From positions 62,001 to 126,000 of the forward strand of contig JARUPY010000511.1 of the NCBI GenBank assembly GCA_029817715.1: a stretch of 64,000 nucleotides of DNA, in the 5' to 3' direction. The notes beneath the pieces were generated by a model. The model made no database searches. It saw only the letters and a list, made by a program, of their open reading frames with translations, and had not been told where the DNA came from. Of the stretch, positions 48,230 to 60,700 are shown one piece after another (the first letter of the stretch is position 1; the number at the start of each line of letters is the position of its first letter). Origin of the DNA: Melastoma dodecandrum (Eukaryota; Streptophyta; Magnoliopsida; Myrtales; Melastomataceae). The translations under genes were made by a program, and so were the position numbers.

Positions 48230-48505
48230 CCCTAAATTGTAAAGAGGACGGGTTTTAAAACAGTGACGGGCTATTCTTCAAAACACTCCCCAATAAGGCT
48301 AGTGTCATCCACATGAAGGCGGGTTTTAAACACGTATTCATGTAGAGACGTGTTTACAAAATACACTTTCTAAGGGGTGGGTTTTATTTTTGATGCCAAA
48401 GAAGGGAAGGGGATTCAGTGTTTGACCGCGACGGGCTTTGAAAGCCCCTCTCCTCGACTTAAGTCGTTCATTCCCCTCCCGCGACTTCATTTAAGTTTAA
48501 GATTT
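48230..48505. repeat. GC-rich repeat patch with palindromic boxes
   Basis: Contains GACGGGTTTTAAAACAGTG, GGCGGGTTTTAAACACG, GGGCTTTGAAAGCCCC and CGACTTAAGTCG. The last two occur in the same order and spacing class as GGTTTTGAAAACCCCC and CGACTTCAGTCGGG at 3366-3400. It abuts the 3' end of the first LINE copy. Confidence 0.45.
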
Positions 48506-49470
48506 AGGGTTTTTTTGTAGAATCAAAAAATAGTTTGTACAAAGATCACGGGGTAACCCCCAGAAATAAAAACGCAACACCATAACTATGTACACCAACA
48601 ATATGTAACTGAAATCATGTTACGTCCAAGGCAGCGAGGAAAGAATAAATGAGGCAAGTGTCCCAGGAGGCAACAAATACTCGCCAACCCTGCGTTTGTT
48701 CCGCTCCACCCACAGGTAATAAACACATCCTTCTAACAGCTGGGCAAAAGACAAACGCCTCCGAAGTGTGACTCCATCCGGCGAGAACAACTCGGTAATA
48801 GCAGACCCCTTCCGCAAAAAGTTCGCCGCAACATCTCGACCAACATTATACGACCAAACCTCTGCTAAGTAGCTACATGTGAAGGAAAATGTGGTCTAAC
48901 CTCTCTCTCGCCTCGAACCACAAAGTGCACAAGTAGATGATGACGAAACTCCGAGACTGAATAGCATATCGGAAGTGTATAGCCTCCTTTGAACGGCCAA
49001 CCACAGGATGAAAGAGAACCGTGGCAGCATGCCCTTATATCAGACAAAACCAGCCAAATGAATAACCTGGTAATCGTTTACGGATATGTCTCCCATGGAG
49101 TGGCATCAGTAAAAATATCCATCAGGACGTAAAGACCAGATAATTTGATCAGAAGTGCTTGACAACGAATAACAACTGACTGGCAGAAGCTCGCGCAATC
49201 TATCAAACCACGCTAGCCTATGCCGATGAATCCGGAAATCACCTCCCTTAATATAACTCCGCCAACTCGGATCAACAAAGAAATCTGCCACCGAGACCTT
49301 ATAAGGGAATCCTGCAACGCTCGATCTCCTCAAGACCAAAGACATCCACCAAAGGATCCGATGGGGACCACGTATCGAACCAAAAGGAAATCCTGCTACC
49401 ACGAGATGAGTCGACGAACAAAATACCTCAAAGTCAGTAGTCGTCTCCAGATCCATAAACATCTATCTGG
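48506..49470 (-). mobile_element. 5'-truncated LINE (L1-like) 3' end, copy 1
   Basis: Minus-strand remnant of a plant non-LTR retrotransposon, C-terminal part of the reverse-transcriptase ORF. STSDQIIWSLRPDGYFY (near 49110) matches the usual D-x-x-x-W segment. A zinc-binding RT motif follows across frames (CALC-like then ERLDHIFLH), then SPDGVTLRRRLSFAQLLEGC and YYLWVERNKRRVGEYLLPP (48620-48817). The 3' UTR reads GTGATCTTTGTACAAACTAT and ends ACAAAAAAACCCTAAATC. Several frame changes; dead. Confidence 0.65.
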
Positions 49471-49599
49471 CTGTCTCGCCTACCAGAATGATTCACTCCT
49501 CAATAGATATGTCCTCACCCATCGAGCCCATACAATTCGCACCCACGATATTAAACAAGCTATTCCGTTTTTGTTCTCCCCCTAAAATTCCTCTTTCGA

Positions 49600-49935
49600 G
49601 TTTAAATTAGGATAACACCTTATCACACTAATGTATAACCCATAAAATGTCTGTACAAAAATCACATGGGCTTACCATTGTAAATGAACTAACACAATAT
49701 TAACGTATACCACATGTACGTAACTACCATCAAAATAAAGTAAATCAATCTACGCCCACGGTAATGATGCAAGAACAAATGTTGGCAATGTCTTAGGAGG
49801 CAACAAACGCCCTCCAAGTCGATGCTTATTGCGCTTCGTCCACAGGTAATAGACGCATCCAACAACCATCCAAATGAAAGGTAGATTCTGACGAAATGTC
49901 GCTCCAGCAGGCGAAATTAATAGATAAAAAGCATT
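49600..49935 (-). mobile_element. 5'-truncated LINE 3' end, copy 2
   Basis: Same family and strand as copy 1. It shows SPAGATFRQNLPFIWMVVGC, YYLWTKRNKHRLGGRLLPP and the 3' UTR words GTGATTTTTGTACAGACAT. It is about 335 bp long and truncated further than copy 1. Confidence 0.6.
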
Positions 49936-49942
49936 GATTTTC

Positions 49943-50040
49943 CGGTTTAGAGTTTTGGGGTTTGGGGTTTCGGAGTTCGGGTTTAGGGTTTCGGGATTCG
50001 GCTTAAGGGTTATTGAGATTTAGGGTTTTTAGCGGTTTTT
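49943..50040. repeat. Degenerate telomere-like (GGGTTTA) tract 1
   Basis: Variants of GGGTTTA/GGGTTTC/GGGGTTT for about 95 bp. On the minus strand it directly follows the A-rich end TTAACTAAAAAACCGC of an adjoining LINE-type 3' end (50035-50110). Confidence 0.6.
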
Positions 50041-50200
50041 TAGTTAAATTTCATTAATAAAAAAGTCGGACTGTTATAGAAATGGCCCTAAAAAAAAGGT
50101 CATATAACAGTATTCGTCAGACCATCATAGCTACCCTACTCATTTAGTCCTAACACAAATGAGCACAGTTCATAGAGGAGTTCCAAAATAAGTACTACGA
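50035..50200 (-). mobile_element. LINE-type 3' end with telomere-like tail
   Basis: Plus-strand AGTTAAATTTCATTAATAAA followed by AGTCGGACTGTTATAGAAAT, the reverse complement of a typical plant L1 3' end. Similar ends occur at 50440-50510 and 53760-53820. The 5' extent is unclear. Confidence 0.45.
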
Positions 50201-50383
50201 CATCTGAAATCCATAAAGACCCAGGTGGTAGGCATTCCAATGCAGACTAGAATTCGCTCTAGCTAGGTCGATCCTGTGGGCCCTGAGGAGAGTAGGTGGT
50301 CGAGCTGGGCACCTCATCAGGGTCCTCACCAGCTCTCTCTTCGCCCGTGCATCATCTCTCGGTTGGCCAGGAATAGCAGAGCA

Positions 50384-50440
50384 TTTAGGGTTTAGGGTTT
50401 TTAGGGTTTAGGGCTTATGTTTTAGGGTTTATGGGGTTTT
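50384..50440. repeat. Degenerate telomere-like tract 2
   Basis: About six units near TTTAGGG, ending at an A-rich LINE-type 3' end (ATGTTAAGGTAAATTGAAAT then GTTACATA) on its right. Confidence 0.6.
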
Positions 50441-50510
50441 TTATGTTAAGGTAAATTGAAATTGAGAGCTCAAAAATAGTTACATAATTCTCTAGGCATT
50501 CGTAAGTAGC

Positions 50511-52800
50511 CTTGAGATAGTGCTAGCCTATGAAAACACTAACCTAAGAACCTGTCTAAAAAGAAATGTCGGCCGAGCTAATCCAGGCCCATCTCCGCTA
50601 TTAAGTACGCCTTAAGCCATTCCTTTAAATGGGCCACCCCTAAGCCTATGCCCAGAATTACAACCCATGTAAAAAATCACAAGGCTACAAAACCAATAAC
50701 CAGTCCCAAATGTTTGTAGGCAATGCTAATTATGTACACAAATTACCAGTGAAATCGGCTTCCTGGGCCTTTCCTTGCCGATCTTCCTTCTGATCTGCTC
50801 GATTCCGCCAAGGACCTCATCAACAAGGTGCTCCAATCCTTATATAATCACCCGAGTTTTTCTCCGGGGACCACTCCTCAGAGTTTGTTTCGGTAGCATC
50901 CTCATCCTGAGGGCTTGACTCCCAGGGAATTGTTTATTGCAAGCTCACCCCCGCCGAAGCCAACGTCTTGCTTCTGCTACCAGGTAGGTGTTCGTAAAAT
51001 TCCAAAATGCCGGATCCTCCCAGTCCTCAATAGTCATGCCCATAGCGCCATTACCCTTGCATCAGACCTCCCTGTAGTACGCTGGTTTTGCTCACTAGTG
51101 GTCTTTCCATCCACTTCCCCTTGGTTGTTCCCTTCGTTCCGTTGCATTCCCCCCTACGTTCTTCTTCCCATTTGCCTCCCCTCCTTGCCGTAGTGTGGAC
51201 GACCTTTCCTTGCTAGGCTGATCAGCCATCCTTACCAGCAAAATTTGTTTTCATTTAAGCTATACGCGTTCATCTTCTCATACATGGATCGCTGTAGCTT
51301 ATCCGCAAGTAGCAGCCACCCTAGGGATAAAGCCTCCACTCCGGTTTGGCAACCCAGAACTATCAAATGCACTGCAGAAATTTCCTGTATAACTCCCATA
51401 GCTTGATTTAAGCCTCTTCCGCTGCAAGATGAAGATGATCCGTCAAAGTGGCCACACATCTTCTGGGTTGTTCATGATCAAGCATGAACCTCACCCTCCG
51501 TGCTGGTTTTGTCACCTTGGGCTGATTGCTGAGTTTGTCAGGGCTTTCAGGCAGGTGGAGTGGAGAATCCTCCCTAATGCACCTGCAGGAATTCCTCGGG
51601 TGAGTGGGGCGGAGAGTCCTCCCTGTTGAAGTGCACCTTGCAACGTGTTGGGTTGGAGGAAATTCCTTGTTCTCCGCAGCTAGCCTTCTAAGGTGCCTAC
51701 GTCTCCAGTCTTGCTTGTTTCCTATCAAGCGGCTTAGGTCTAAGATTGTACCGCCCCAGGCGTTAATCTTCCAATATAGCCCACCATTCTTTCCGTGCCT
51801 TGGGTTCATCCTCCAAGTTAAAACCTATACTCGCCTGGAGCCCTGTTGAAGGAATAGAGGAAGACCAACTGCGGCCCATATTTTAACTTTGCTAATGACC
51901 ACCATAACTCATTCAGTTTCCCTAGGCTCATCCTGACGCTCCGAAACTCTTTTCATGTTGCCTTTGGCCACCGTTTCCCCTATACGCGTATAAAGTAGCA
52001 ATATCATCTTCAAAAGTTTGCCCTCTCCATCGTCCTACATCTCCAGATCATCCCAACGGATGTAATTATTCGTTTCATCCCCACTCATTCGGCCCTTTGG
52101 GTCTGCCCCCTTGCCTCCAATTTTAGTACACGATCAGCGCCTCCTCTCCTATACAGAGCACCCCACCTCCATTAATCTCTAAACCCATGTCTAGACTTTC
52201 ACAATCGCCTTCACCAAAGCCGTAACAAACATATGGGTCCTCCTTTGCTGCTTTTTGAGCTCCCCTCGGGTCTTTCATCCATAGATATTAACCAACCCGC
52301 AAAGCAGTCCGAATCATATTCCGTGGTTACAGAATCAAAACCAAGTCTTGAGTCACATTTTAAAGCCCCACCCATCCCCTCGAGGATCATGGCATTTCCC
52401 TTTCCCGGGCCGACATTCCATATGGCCTTAATTCTTTACTACTTTCCTGAGTCGCTCCGAGATTACCTGGATGACAGCTTGGGATGGGCGGCTGAGTTTG
52501 CCAGTTCTCCCCCGATCTTCGCGGGTGCTTGTTCTCCTGGTGATCACCATCCTCGTTTCCGTTTGCATGGCGCTGCCTTCTGGTTGGTGACGACCCTCCA
52601 ACTTCAAAGCCCTACCCCTGACCTGGATCCCCCCGCATCTGTTTGGGTGACCTTGTACCCTAGCTAGAGCAACCCTTCCTCCCCTCTTGATTTATGTCCT
52701 CAAGGCGAGCCTTCCTCTTCCCCAAATTTAGATGGCCCCATATCATGCTTTTCATGCACAAACATGTCCCCGGTGATTTTCATTGGGCTTAGTGGCCTAA
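50511..52800. other. Unrecognised repeat-like sequence
   Basis: Broken open frames on both strands, Pro/Ser-rich, up to about 145 codons (52233-52667 plus; 51408-51809 minus), with no family I recognise. Its position next to LINE 3' ends suggests a LINE ORF1 or 5' region, but I see no zinc knuckle or RT motif to prove it. Confidence 0.3.
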
Positions 52801-53375
52801 CCCCATGTTTCTTACCTTGTTGGGCCTGCTTCACATTACTTACCAATTCACCCATCACAACATCCTAAATGCTTGCACTGCTACACTTCCTGCAGAAGAC
52901 ATCGCAACACTTGCTCGTCGTTTACATCGCTCTACTCCATATATGATAGAAGCAATACTACAACCGCATTGGCGAATCCTACTTGCACCTCTCACTCCAA
53001 TTATGGAAGATTGCAGCCGCACTAGGTCATCCCATGTGGGTACTAAAGAAATTGTAACTCCGTTCTCGCCGGCTGGAGTCACACTTCGGAGGCGGTCATC
53101 TTTTGGCCAGATGTTGGGAGGATGCGTTTTATTACCTTTGGATGGAGCGGAACAAGCGGAGGGTTGGCGAGCGTTTGCTACCTCCTAGGTCACTTTGCTT
53201 CGTTTATTCTTTCCTCGCTACCTTGAACGTAGTGTGATTTCTTTATTTCGCTACATATTTTGGTGTACGTAGATATGGTGTTGCGGTTTTGATTTCCAGG
53301 GGTATGTCCCCGTGATCTTTATACAAACTATTTTTGTTTGGGTTATAGAGTATTACTTATAAAAAATAAAATTGT
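52800..53375 (+). mobile_element. LINE 3' end, copy 3 (opposite strand)
   Basis: Plus-strand copy of the family seen at 48.5-49.5 kb. TPFSPAGVTLRRRSSFGQML and, in a shifted frame, a relic of YYLWMERNKRRVGERLLPP (53080-53190), then a 3' UTR with GTGATCTTTATACAAACTAT. It ends in TAAAAAATAAAAT and lacks a telomere-like tail. Together with copy 1 it forms an inverted pair about 4 kb apart. Confidence 0.6.
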
Positions 53376-53735
53376 ATCTCAGCATCCAACCAAGGTGATC
53401 CCAGATCTTCCTGACGAAATCACAATGGAAGAATAAATAATCCCTTGTTTCTACAGTACGATGGCAAAATACACATGCTGTTAGAAGCCCACAGACCCTT
53501 CTGGTACCAGAATTGAGCCATACGTAGCCTTCCCTTTAGCTACCAGCTAGACTAGGAAAGAATACCTCGGAGGAATTTCTTTATTCCAAACCCACTCACT
53601 CCAGTCTACCTTCAGCCTTTTTGTCCCTAGTAGATCCCAAGCTTCCTTAATTGAAAAAGAGCCCACGGCTCTTACCAAGCCAAATTAATTTATCCATCCC
53701 TTCCCAGGGTAATCTCTAGGGGTAAGCAGCTCTAC
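53376..53735 (-). mobile_element. LINE RT zinc-binding region fragment
   Basis: Minus strand reads WSEWVWNKEIPPRYSFLV, then relics of the family's zinc-binding segment (LVPEGSVGF; a former Cys/His series; ISSGRSGITLVG). It has stops and frame changes. It belongs to a different LINE subfamily from copies 1-3, or to an earlier part of the same ORF. Confidence 0.5.
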
Positions 53736-53739
53736 CAAT

Positions 53740-54184
53740 TCTTTATAGGGTTTATGATTTTTTTTGTAGTTAAAATTCATTAATAGAAAAGAACAGTCAA
53801 GCTGTTACATAAAGGCTTTTAGCATCATCCTAAATCAGTCATCAAACTATCAAGGCTGTTCTACCCATTCGTCTCATCACTCACTTTCGTCGGATCAGAC
53901 AACACTACACCATCATCCCTCGTCAACGGCAAAACCAACATTCCTATTATGACGACGATTCATCGAGAAAAAAATAGGCCGTGTTCCGATTCCCGAGGTA
54001 ACACGCGTCTTCTGGCACATCATGCTTTCCTCCAGCCTGGCCAGGTAACTGAATCTGGCAGAGGCCAGCACTCTCTACAAGCGGCACTTCTCCATGCGAT
54101 TCTTGGGCCAACAGCTCAGACTGGATCTCCTCAAGATGCGACCTAGCCTCACCAACCCGCGTTGACAACCCGTCAAGCTTATCT
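53740..54184. other. LINE-type tail and unassigned sequence
   Basis: At 53750-53820 is GGGTTTATGATTTTTTTTGTAG followed by TTAAAATTCATTAATAGAAA, a minus-strand LINE-type 3' end with a short GGGTTTA-like tail. The remainder to 54184 has no recognised feature. Confidence 0.35.
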
Positions 54185-54262
54185 GTTTAGGGTTTTAAGA
54201 TTCAGGATTCAGGATTCAGGGTTTAGGGTTTAGGGTTTAGGGTTTTAGGGTTTAGGGTTTAG
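54185..54262. repeat. Interstitial telomere-like (TTTAGGG)n tract
   Basis: The best-preserved tract in the window: three GATTCAGG-type variant units, then about six TTTAGGG units with one TTTTAGGG. TTTAGGG is the standard plant telomere unit. The tract is too short and internal to be a telomere. Confidence 0.85.
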
Positions 54263-57200
54263 TTTGAAAACTTAACTCCCCCTTTGGATTGATGCTTGCC
54301 GTTTCTCCGGGGAATTCAAATTGGAATGGGCCCTAAGGGAGAACTGACATAAACTTTTGTCCCCATCCCAGATGAAATCACAGATTTCGAGTGAACCTGT
54401 ATAATTTCATTGCTATGACAAGGTAGAGCAGTCATGCATGACAGAAGTCCACGATAAGTCCGTATTATTTGTCGTTTCTTGGGCAGTTGTTCTTTTAAAA
54501 ATTGGATTAATTTTTCTGTGACTGAACTTTTGTTTGGTATATGCTGGCAACACTAAATACTTGTGCACAAGAGCGTGGGATACCAGGGGGGCGCTGAGTT
54601 TTTCGAGAGTGATGTCGGCTCTAGAACGATCAGTATAGGGAGTTTTTCCTAGACTGGTACTACAGAAGCCTGATTTTCCATGGAGAGCGAAATATTTAGG
54701 GAAGCCGAGACAATATTTAGAGGAGTAGAGGTTTGCATGTCAGCAAAGTTGGCTGCCTTGCCTTACTCCTATGACTCTCCTCATGAATTGACTTCAGGCT
54801 ATCTTAACACGCTGTTGACGATTAATTTCCTGTGGATCACGCGATTGCTCGGTCAGTATGGATTTGGGCTGTGCTGCACATGGATTGAGGCTGTTAGATA
54901 GAGAAACCATACAGATGCATGCGGCCAGAAGCGATTTTCAAGCCGCTGGTTTTTGCGGCTAGGCTCTGTGATGTACTGGTGGAGGGTCAGAGCACGGTGA
55001 CAAAATTTCCAAGAAGCTTCGTTTGAGAGGATTGTGAGGATGTCGAAGTACTACTCTTGGGATGGATTGGGGAAGCATTCAACATCCTTCAATGTTGTGA
55101 GGATGGATAAGAGGATGTTTTGAGTACGGGAACTGGGTGCGTTTCACTAGATTTGTGAGACAGATGTCAGTGGCAAGTATATTCCGGGCGAGACAAGGCG
55201 CATGCGGACATCATAAGTTTCATCGGTTGATGTTGCGAGAACTGGATGGGCATGTGGATACTGCTAAGGGTGAGGGTGAGGGTAAACTTCTCATTAACCC
55301 TTTTCTTGTTAACACTGATGTAATGTTAATGTTAATGTATTTACACTAGTGATTGTAAATACACATAAATGAATACCCTTGGTAAGTAATTTATTTATTA
55401 TTCTATTCTTCATTGCTAAATTCCGTTTTTTGTTTAATATAGTCAAGAGAGAGGGATATTGCTTACATTTTCAAAGAAGTGTAATTGATCATATCATGCG
55501 TAAGAGTAACTAAACTAACTGCTAATGCATGGTTTTACTATCCGTAAAAAGTGAGAAGAGGAGTGGCTAATGTAATTAATCATTTGGAGGTTAGTTTGCC
55601 GTTGGGGAGATGTTGTTTGCGTTTTCTTAGTAAACACTTTAGGGTGGATTGGATTGATTTTGTGGCAGTGTTTTGTTTACCATTTGCAGGTTTGAAAAAA
55701 GCATAACACTTGAAGAATTAGGAAACAACACAAGAAATGTCAAGTGTGTAGAAAAGTGTTTTACCTAATTTCTAACTTCTAAGAAGAACGTAGAAAAAAA
55801 AAGCTTTCTAACTTCCTTTATTTAGTTCATCCCCATCCATTTTTAGTTATTGAAAAAAGGGGCTGACCTTACCAATGTTTTATCCTCTTTTTGAATTTTA
55901 CTTAGTAATTTCATTCCTCCACGAGACACATAACACAAAACAATCACACTTAATATTTGAATGTCTTCATCCTCCCTCCATTTTTCCCTGATGACACAAA
56001 TATTTTAAAATTGTTGACCCCCGAGAGTCCAATCCATGTATATTGAATATTTAGAAGTTGGTCAAAAATCAATTTGATGGTACGGTCTATCTATGGTACA
56101 GTTTTGTCTGTCTTGTTTTAATGGGATAAACAATTTTGTCAATTACTTGCCCCTATCACCTTCTTCACTATTCCGTGTCAATTATTCGTCCCATTGTGTA
56201 ATCTCATCATCCTATAATGTTTTTTTATCTTATTTTTAGAATAAGATTCTTGTATATTTTTAATATGAATCGTTAGGGATGACGGAAAATATATTTCTTC
56301 CCCTATGCACTGGTAAAAAAAAAACTGAGAGATTGATATTATTCTTTGAGATGAGATAAATAATGTGGTGCACTGAGAGTTTGTTGGTGGCCACAAGATA
56401 TTACTAACACGATTTCCCCTTGGACAAGTTATTAGTTTTAGACCAGCCAGCCTCTTAACGATTTCCTCTAAGAACTGGTACCTCCCTGTACATATGTTGA
56501 ATTTCGAATGTCGCAAAATGGACGATGGTTTTCAATCACCATGTGTAATATGAAACATTATGTTACGTGGGTCAAGGGAATATGCCTGCCTGCATGCTTG
56601 CATGGACACTACATGCACAACGCTTTTTTTCAAACATTAGACGTAGTGCACATAGTTTTTGTTTTCTTCTCTCTTTAAAAGTCTTTTTGTGTTATCCATA
56701 TGGTTTGGCTTTCCAGTCAACGGCAGCTGCATGTTTAGCAGACAACATCCCATTAATATCAGTAATTAGCACCCATAGGATTTGTCAATTCTAAAACTTA
56801 CCCATCTCAGATTATCTTACACCCAATTCTCGCGTAATAGTAATAAAAACCCATAATCCCCCCCTGCTCATATCCACGAACTCCATCCCATCCATTCCAG
56901 AAATACATCATTTCAATATCAAAATAATTTTGCCAAATCGTAATCATGATTCATACTGGTAGTATTTATTACCACATCCGCACCATTCCTGGCTTTACTC
57001 CCAACAACATGATCTCAAAATCATGGATGCGGCAACACTCCCTACCCAGCAACCCTTAGCACTGTATTACCTGTCTATGCCACCTCAAGTCTCAAACGCT
57101 ATCCCATTGCCCAAAAGCCCTGACTTCATCCGCACTCTCCATCATCCCGCCTGGCCCTGGTGCTGAGAGCCAGTTCCTTGCTCAGAGATCACACCCACTC

Positions 57201-57439
57201 CCTAGGGCTGCCTAGTGGCCGTGACTAGGAATGAGAAGGCCGCATGGTACTGATTGCCTCAGGCTCTACGACGAAATCAACCATCCTGAGGTTTTAACCG
57301 TCACAGTCGGTCCTCCAATGAACACAAATGGATCGCCCAGACGTAGGCCTCAGCACTGTCACTAAAACCAACCTCGAGACATGCCATGCGGGGGTTTCGC
57401 GGACCCCTCGGTGTGGCCGACCTATGTTTTTCCCCATGA
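54263..57439. other. Gene-poor stretch
   Basis: Between 54680 and 55350 short plus-strand frames (MESEIFREAETIF..., then ASFERIVRMSKYYSWDG and WVRFTRFVRQMSVASIF in other frames) look like one decayed coding unit that I cannot identify. From 55350 to 57000 it is AT-rich and empty. No RNA gene seen. Confidence 0.35.
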
Positions 57440-57790
57440 ATGTCCAATAATGATTCGAAGTTGATCAGCAACACTTTGACTTTGAATCTATGCCCTGTAT
57501 AGTCTCTCGTGACAGGCTGAATACTCTGTGCAGGCTCCCAACATGGTTGAAGCCTGGCGACCAGAAGCTCCTTTCAGGCTTCATCGCCAGCTTTTGCAAG
57601 AAATATATAGTGGTTGCAACAGGATGGGCTCAGGAAATTATTACAAGACAATCAATGAGGCGATAACTGCAACATCAAAGCTGGTGCATTCTCCGCTACA
57701 TAATCTACATAAAGACAGGTGGTATGGCTGATGAGTGTATGGGAAGATTGAAGAGGGTCGTATCATGAGTGAATCCCAGCGATGGGGGGT
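57440..57790 (+). pseudogene. Pectin methylesterase pseudogene fragment
   Basis: Start of the catalytic domain of a pectinesterase (demethylates cell-wall pectin). Across shifting plus-strand frames: LISNTLTL (about 57457), then WLKPGDQKLL (about 57545), a relic of SPAFARNIVVAT, GSGNYYKTINEAITATSK (57623-57680) and RYIIYIKTGGMADE (about 57692-57735). Intact enzymes read DGSGNYKTINEAI and RFVIYVKAGVYDE. The catalytic Asp and Arg regions further on are missing. It has frame changes and an extra Tyr, and is clearly dead. Confidence 0.7.
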
Positions 57791-60700
57791 CGTCCCTGAA
57801 TCCAAGCAAGGCCACCTATTACAGTTTTTTTCTTCGTGAATAAAGTTATTGTTGGTTTGAGTTTGTTGAGTGAAAACAAGACTGTATTTTTATTTATGTT
57901 GGGTAATCATCCCGAAGACTTAAGCTAGCAAAAAGTGTGAATTTTGGATTGAGTAAACCTAAATGTAATGAGCAGTAAATTATAGCTCAAGCACTCCGTA
58001 CCCTAAAACCCATTGATCATGGGAAGCTGAGCATACCACGAGATTCTCAATGGCGGAAGACTGTGATGGGATGGAAGGTCCGAAGTTTTGACAGATTAAT
58101 TTTTTGCATGACCAATCAAGTCTTAAATAAACAACCCGCTTATTGGCAAAATTTCATTTAAAAATTGTGAGAAATCTTTAAACTGGCAGAGGAAATGTTA
58201 TTGACTAGTGGGTAACTTATTTTCCTTATATTTCCAAAGCTCCAGATTGTTGACATTGAAATGCAAATAATAAAAATTTGTCTGGTCATAAATTCAATGA
58301 CAATATTTTTCCTTCCTTGTCATGATATGCAAATCTCAGGACATGCATATTGAGATCCTTCTTTGCCATTATATACTTGATGAATGCTCAACGGTTTTGT
58401 TTGGATTTTTATTTTTGATTTATTGTGAAACTTGAAAAACTTTCTCATCTATTTTGAAAGAGCCCTTGAAGTAAATTTCTAAAATCTGCATTGCCCTTTG
58501 TTTTCAGCCTATCAAATCTTAAGCCATTTTAAAACCGCAAACCATGTTTCTGAGGATAATGGTGTCTCACCATCATTCTGATGCAAGCAAAGGAATGAAC
58601 TTGCCTTAACAGTAAACACAAGCTACATAATCTGGAAAATCCTCCCGTGACAGATACCTTCAGACAATGGCTTCAAAAAACAGTCCCAAACGAATCCAAT
58701 CCCTTAAGAGATTGTTTAAGACCTCCTGTTCTTCTTAATGTTGGTTAACGGCCTTTGGAATCTCCTGAGCTTATTCAACGCTGATTGCTGCAACGCTAAT
58801 CTTTAGTTTATAACACTAAGACATTTTTCTCCCGTCGTATGGATCAAATCATGATATTATATAAGCCTCACATAAGCCTCATCTTTGTTTTAATTGTAGC
58901 AACCCATTTGGATACCCAGAAGAGTCAATTACGACCAAACCTACAGGTTGAAAACACTTGACCAATCTTATTCTAATGATTTGGATTTAGAGGATTGCTT
59001 TCTAGAAACATTGAACTGGTCTGTAAATAGTGTAAATGCAACTCAAATTCGCCTCTCTGGCAAGTTTGCCCACTATGATGATCCTATATGAGATATAACC
59101 GAAGGGTCCTCATCTCACTTGAAAACTACTTTCTAGACGCATAAATAATTAGACCCATTTGGGTTGGGCGAAGAAAGGAATCAAGTTGGACGTGTAATCC
59201 TGGCCCGGTTCCCTTTCTTTAATAAGAATATCTGCCTTTTGATTTTTTGATTTTCTCTATGTAGTGTCCTGTCCAGTATATACATTTACTTCTTTTCTTT
59301 TGTCCTGAATTTCATATGCTAGGGATATAATAATTATTTTTGGCAGCATATTTTTAAATCAATAAAATCCGATGGCTCGAGGCATCCAATGCAGATCCCA
59401 GAGCAACAACACACCAAGTCATCAATCTTTAGCCATTTTGGTGAATTGATCACCTTTTGGACCAGTTCAAACCTGTGATCCAGAAATGCAACATCGCGTT
59501 TCCTAGTTCCGATCTTGGATTCTTAACCAGGGCGATGGTTTTAACCAGAAAAGTCATCTCATTGATCTTCGTTAGCTTCAGCAGCATTAATCAATATAAA
59601 CTTTAGAAAAATCGGCTGAGCATGATTAGATATTAATGATTTTTCTCTTACCTTCCTAGCAACTTGGACTTGTTCAACAGTTAAACGTATGCAGCAAGAT
59701 TCTTTTAAGAAAATTGACAGAAACCATGTTTTTATTCACGTTTCAACAATTTGAAATTCATATGATTCGGCTTGTATTCGTCAGTCAGACACGTTCCATA
59801 ATACTATCCAACCAAGAGAAAATTCATTGAATAGCACTTATTTTCATATTAACCATCTTATCATCAAAAGCTTACCCCTAAAAAAAATAATAATCCTGAC
59901 TTGCAGCTTGCAAATGTAGCTTTTGGCTTCCCCCACACTTCTTCGGGAATTTTTACGTGATACAATACAATTCTGATTTTTAACTTCTTGTCGATAGAAT
60001 CAATGAATGGTAATCCAGGGCTTTCCAAACAGGCATCTATTCCTTGATAGTGTAATGTAAATAACCCCTCTCTATTGCATCCTGTTTCAGCTCTCTTCCG
60101 ATTGTGGGAGACATATTTGGGAGATGAGCCTCCTGGTATTCTGACGGGTATTTGAATCCCCCAGCAGAAAAGTTGAACAACATTGAAGTGTGGAGCAACG
60201 GGGCAGTTATTTTTGCATTTGGTGGTAACCCCGCACATAATTTATACTCTGGATTAAAAAGGCTCATTACCCCTACATGTTTATTTTTTTTGTAAAGCAG
60301 TTGAGATCGTGGAGAGTGGATCTATCTTTGATAGATGTTGTCAGTGTGATGAACCTAATTGTGGGATGAGTATCATTATACAAACCCCGTGTTTGCAAAA
60401 GGTACATTGCCACGACAAAAATGGTAGCAAGCAACTGAGTGGAGTGGGTAAGCTCCACCATCTAATGCAGTGTATTGACCTGATTGTCCCATTAGATGAT
60501 TTTGCTTCCAAAGGAGAACAAGGGAGTGGGTAAACGAGGCTTGTCCGTGAATCCAGAGGGAGAGTGGCAGCTCCTTTTTCATGGTAATAGCCTTTTACTA
60601 ATAATGACTATCCATACTTACACGAAGACAAAAATATAAGTCCCCGCAATATTCGATCTCATGTAGAAAATACCTCACACTGAATTCGAAGATCTCGTCT

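Noticed and set aside
50915..52667. Protein-coding gene on the plus strand
   Set aside because: Frames are short, broken and low in complexity, with no motif. Repeat origin is more likely.
54185..54262. Chromosome end
   Set aside because: The telomere-like units are few, degenerate and flanked by unique sequence on both sides.
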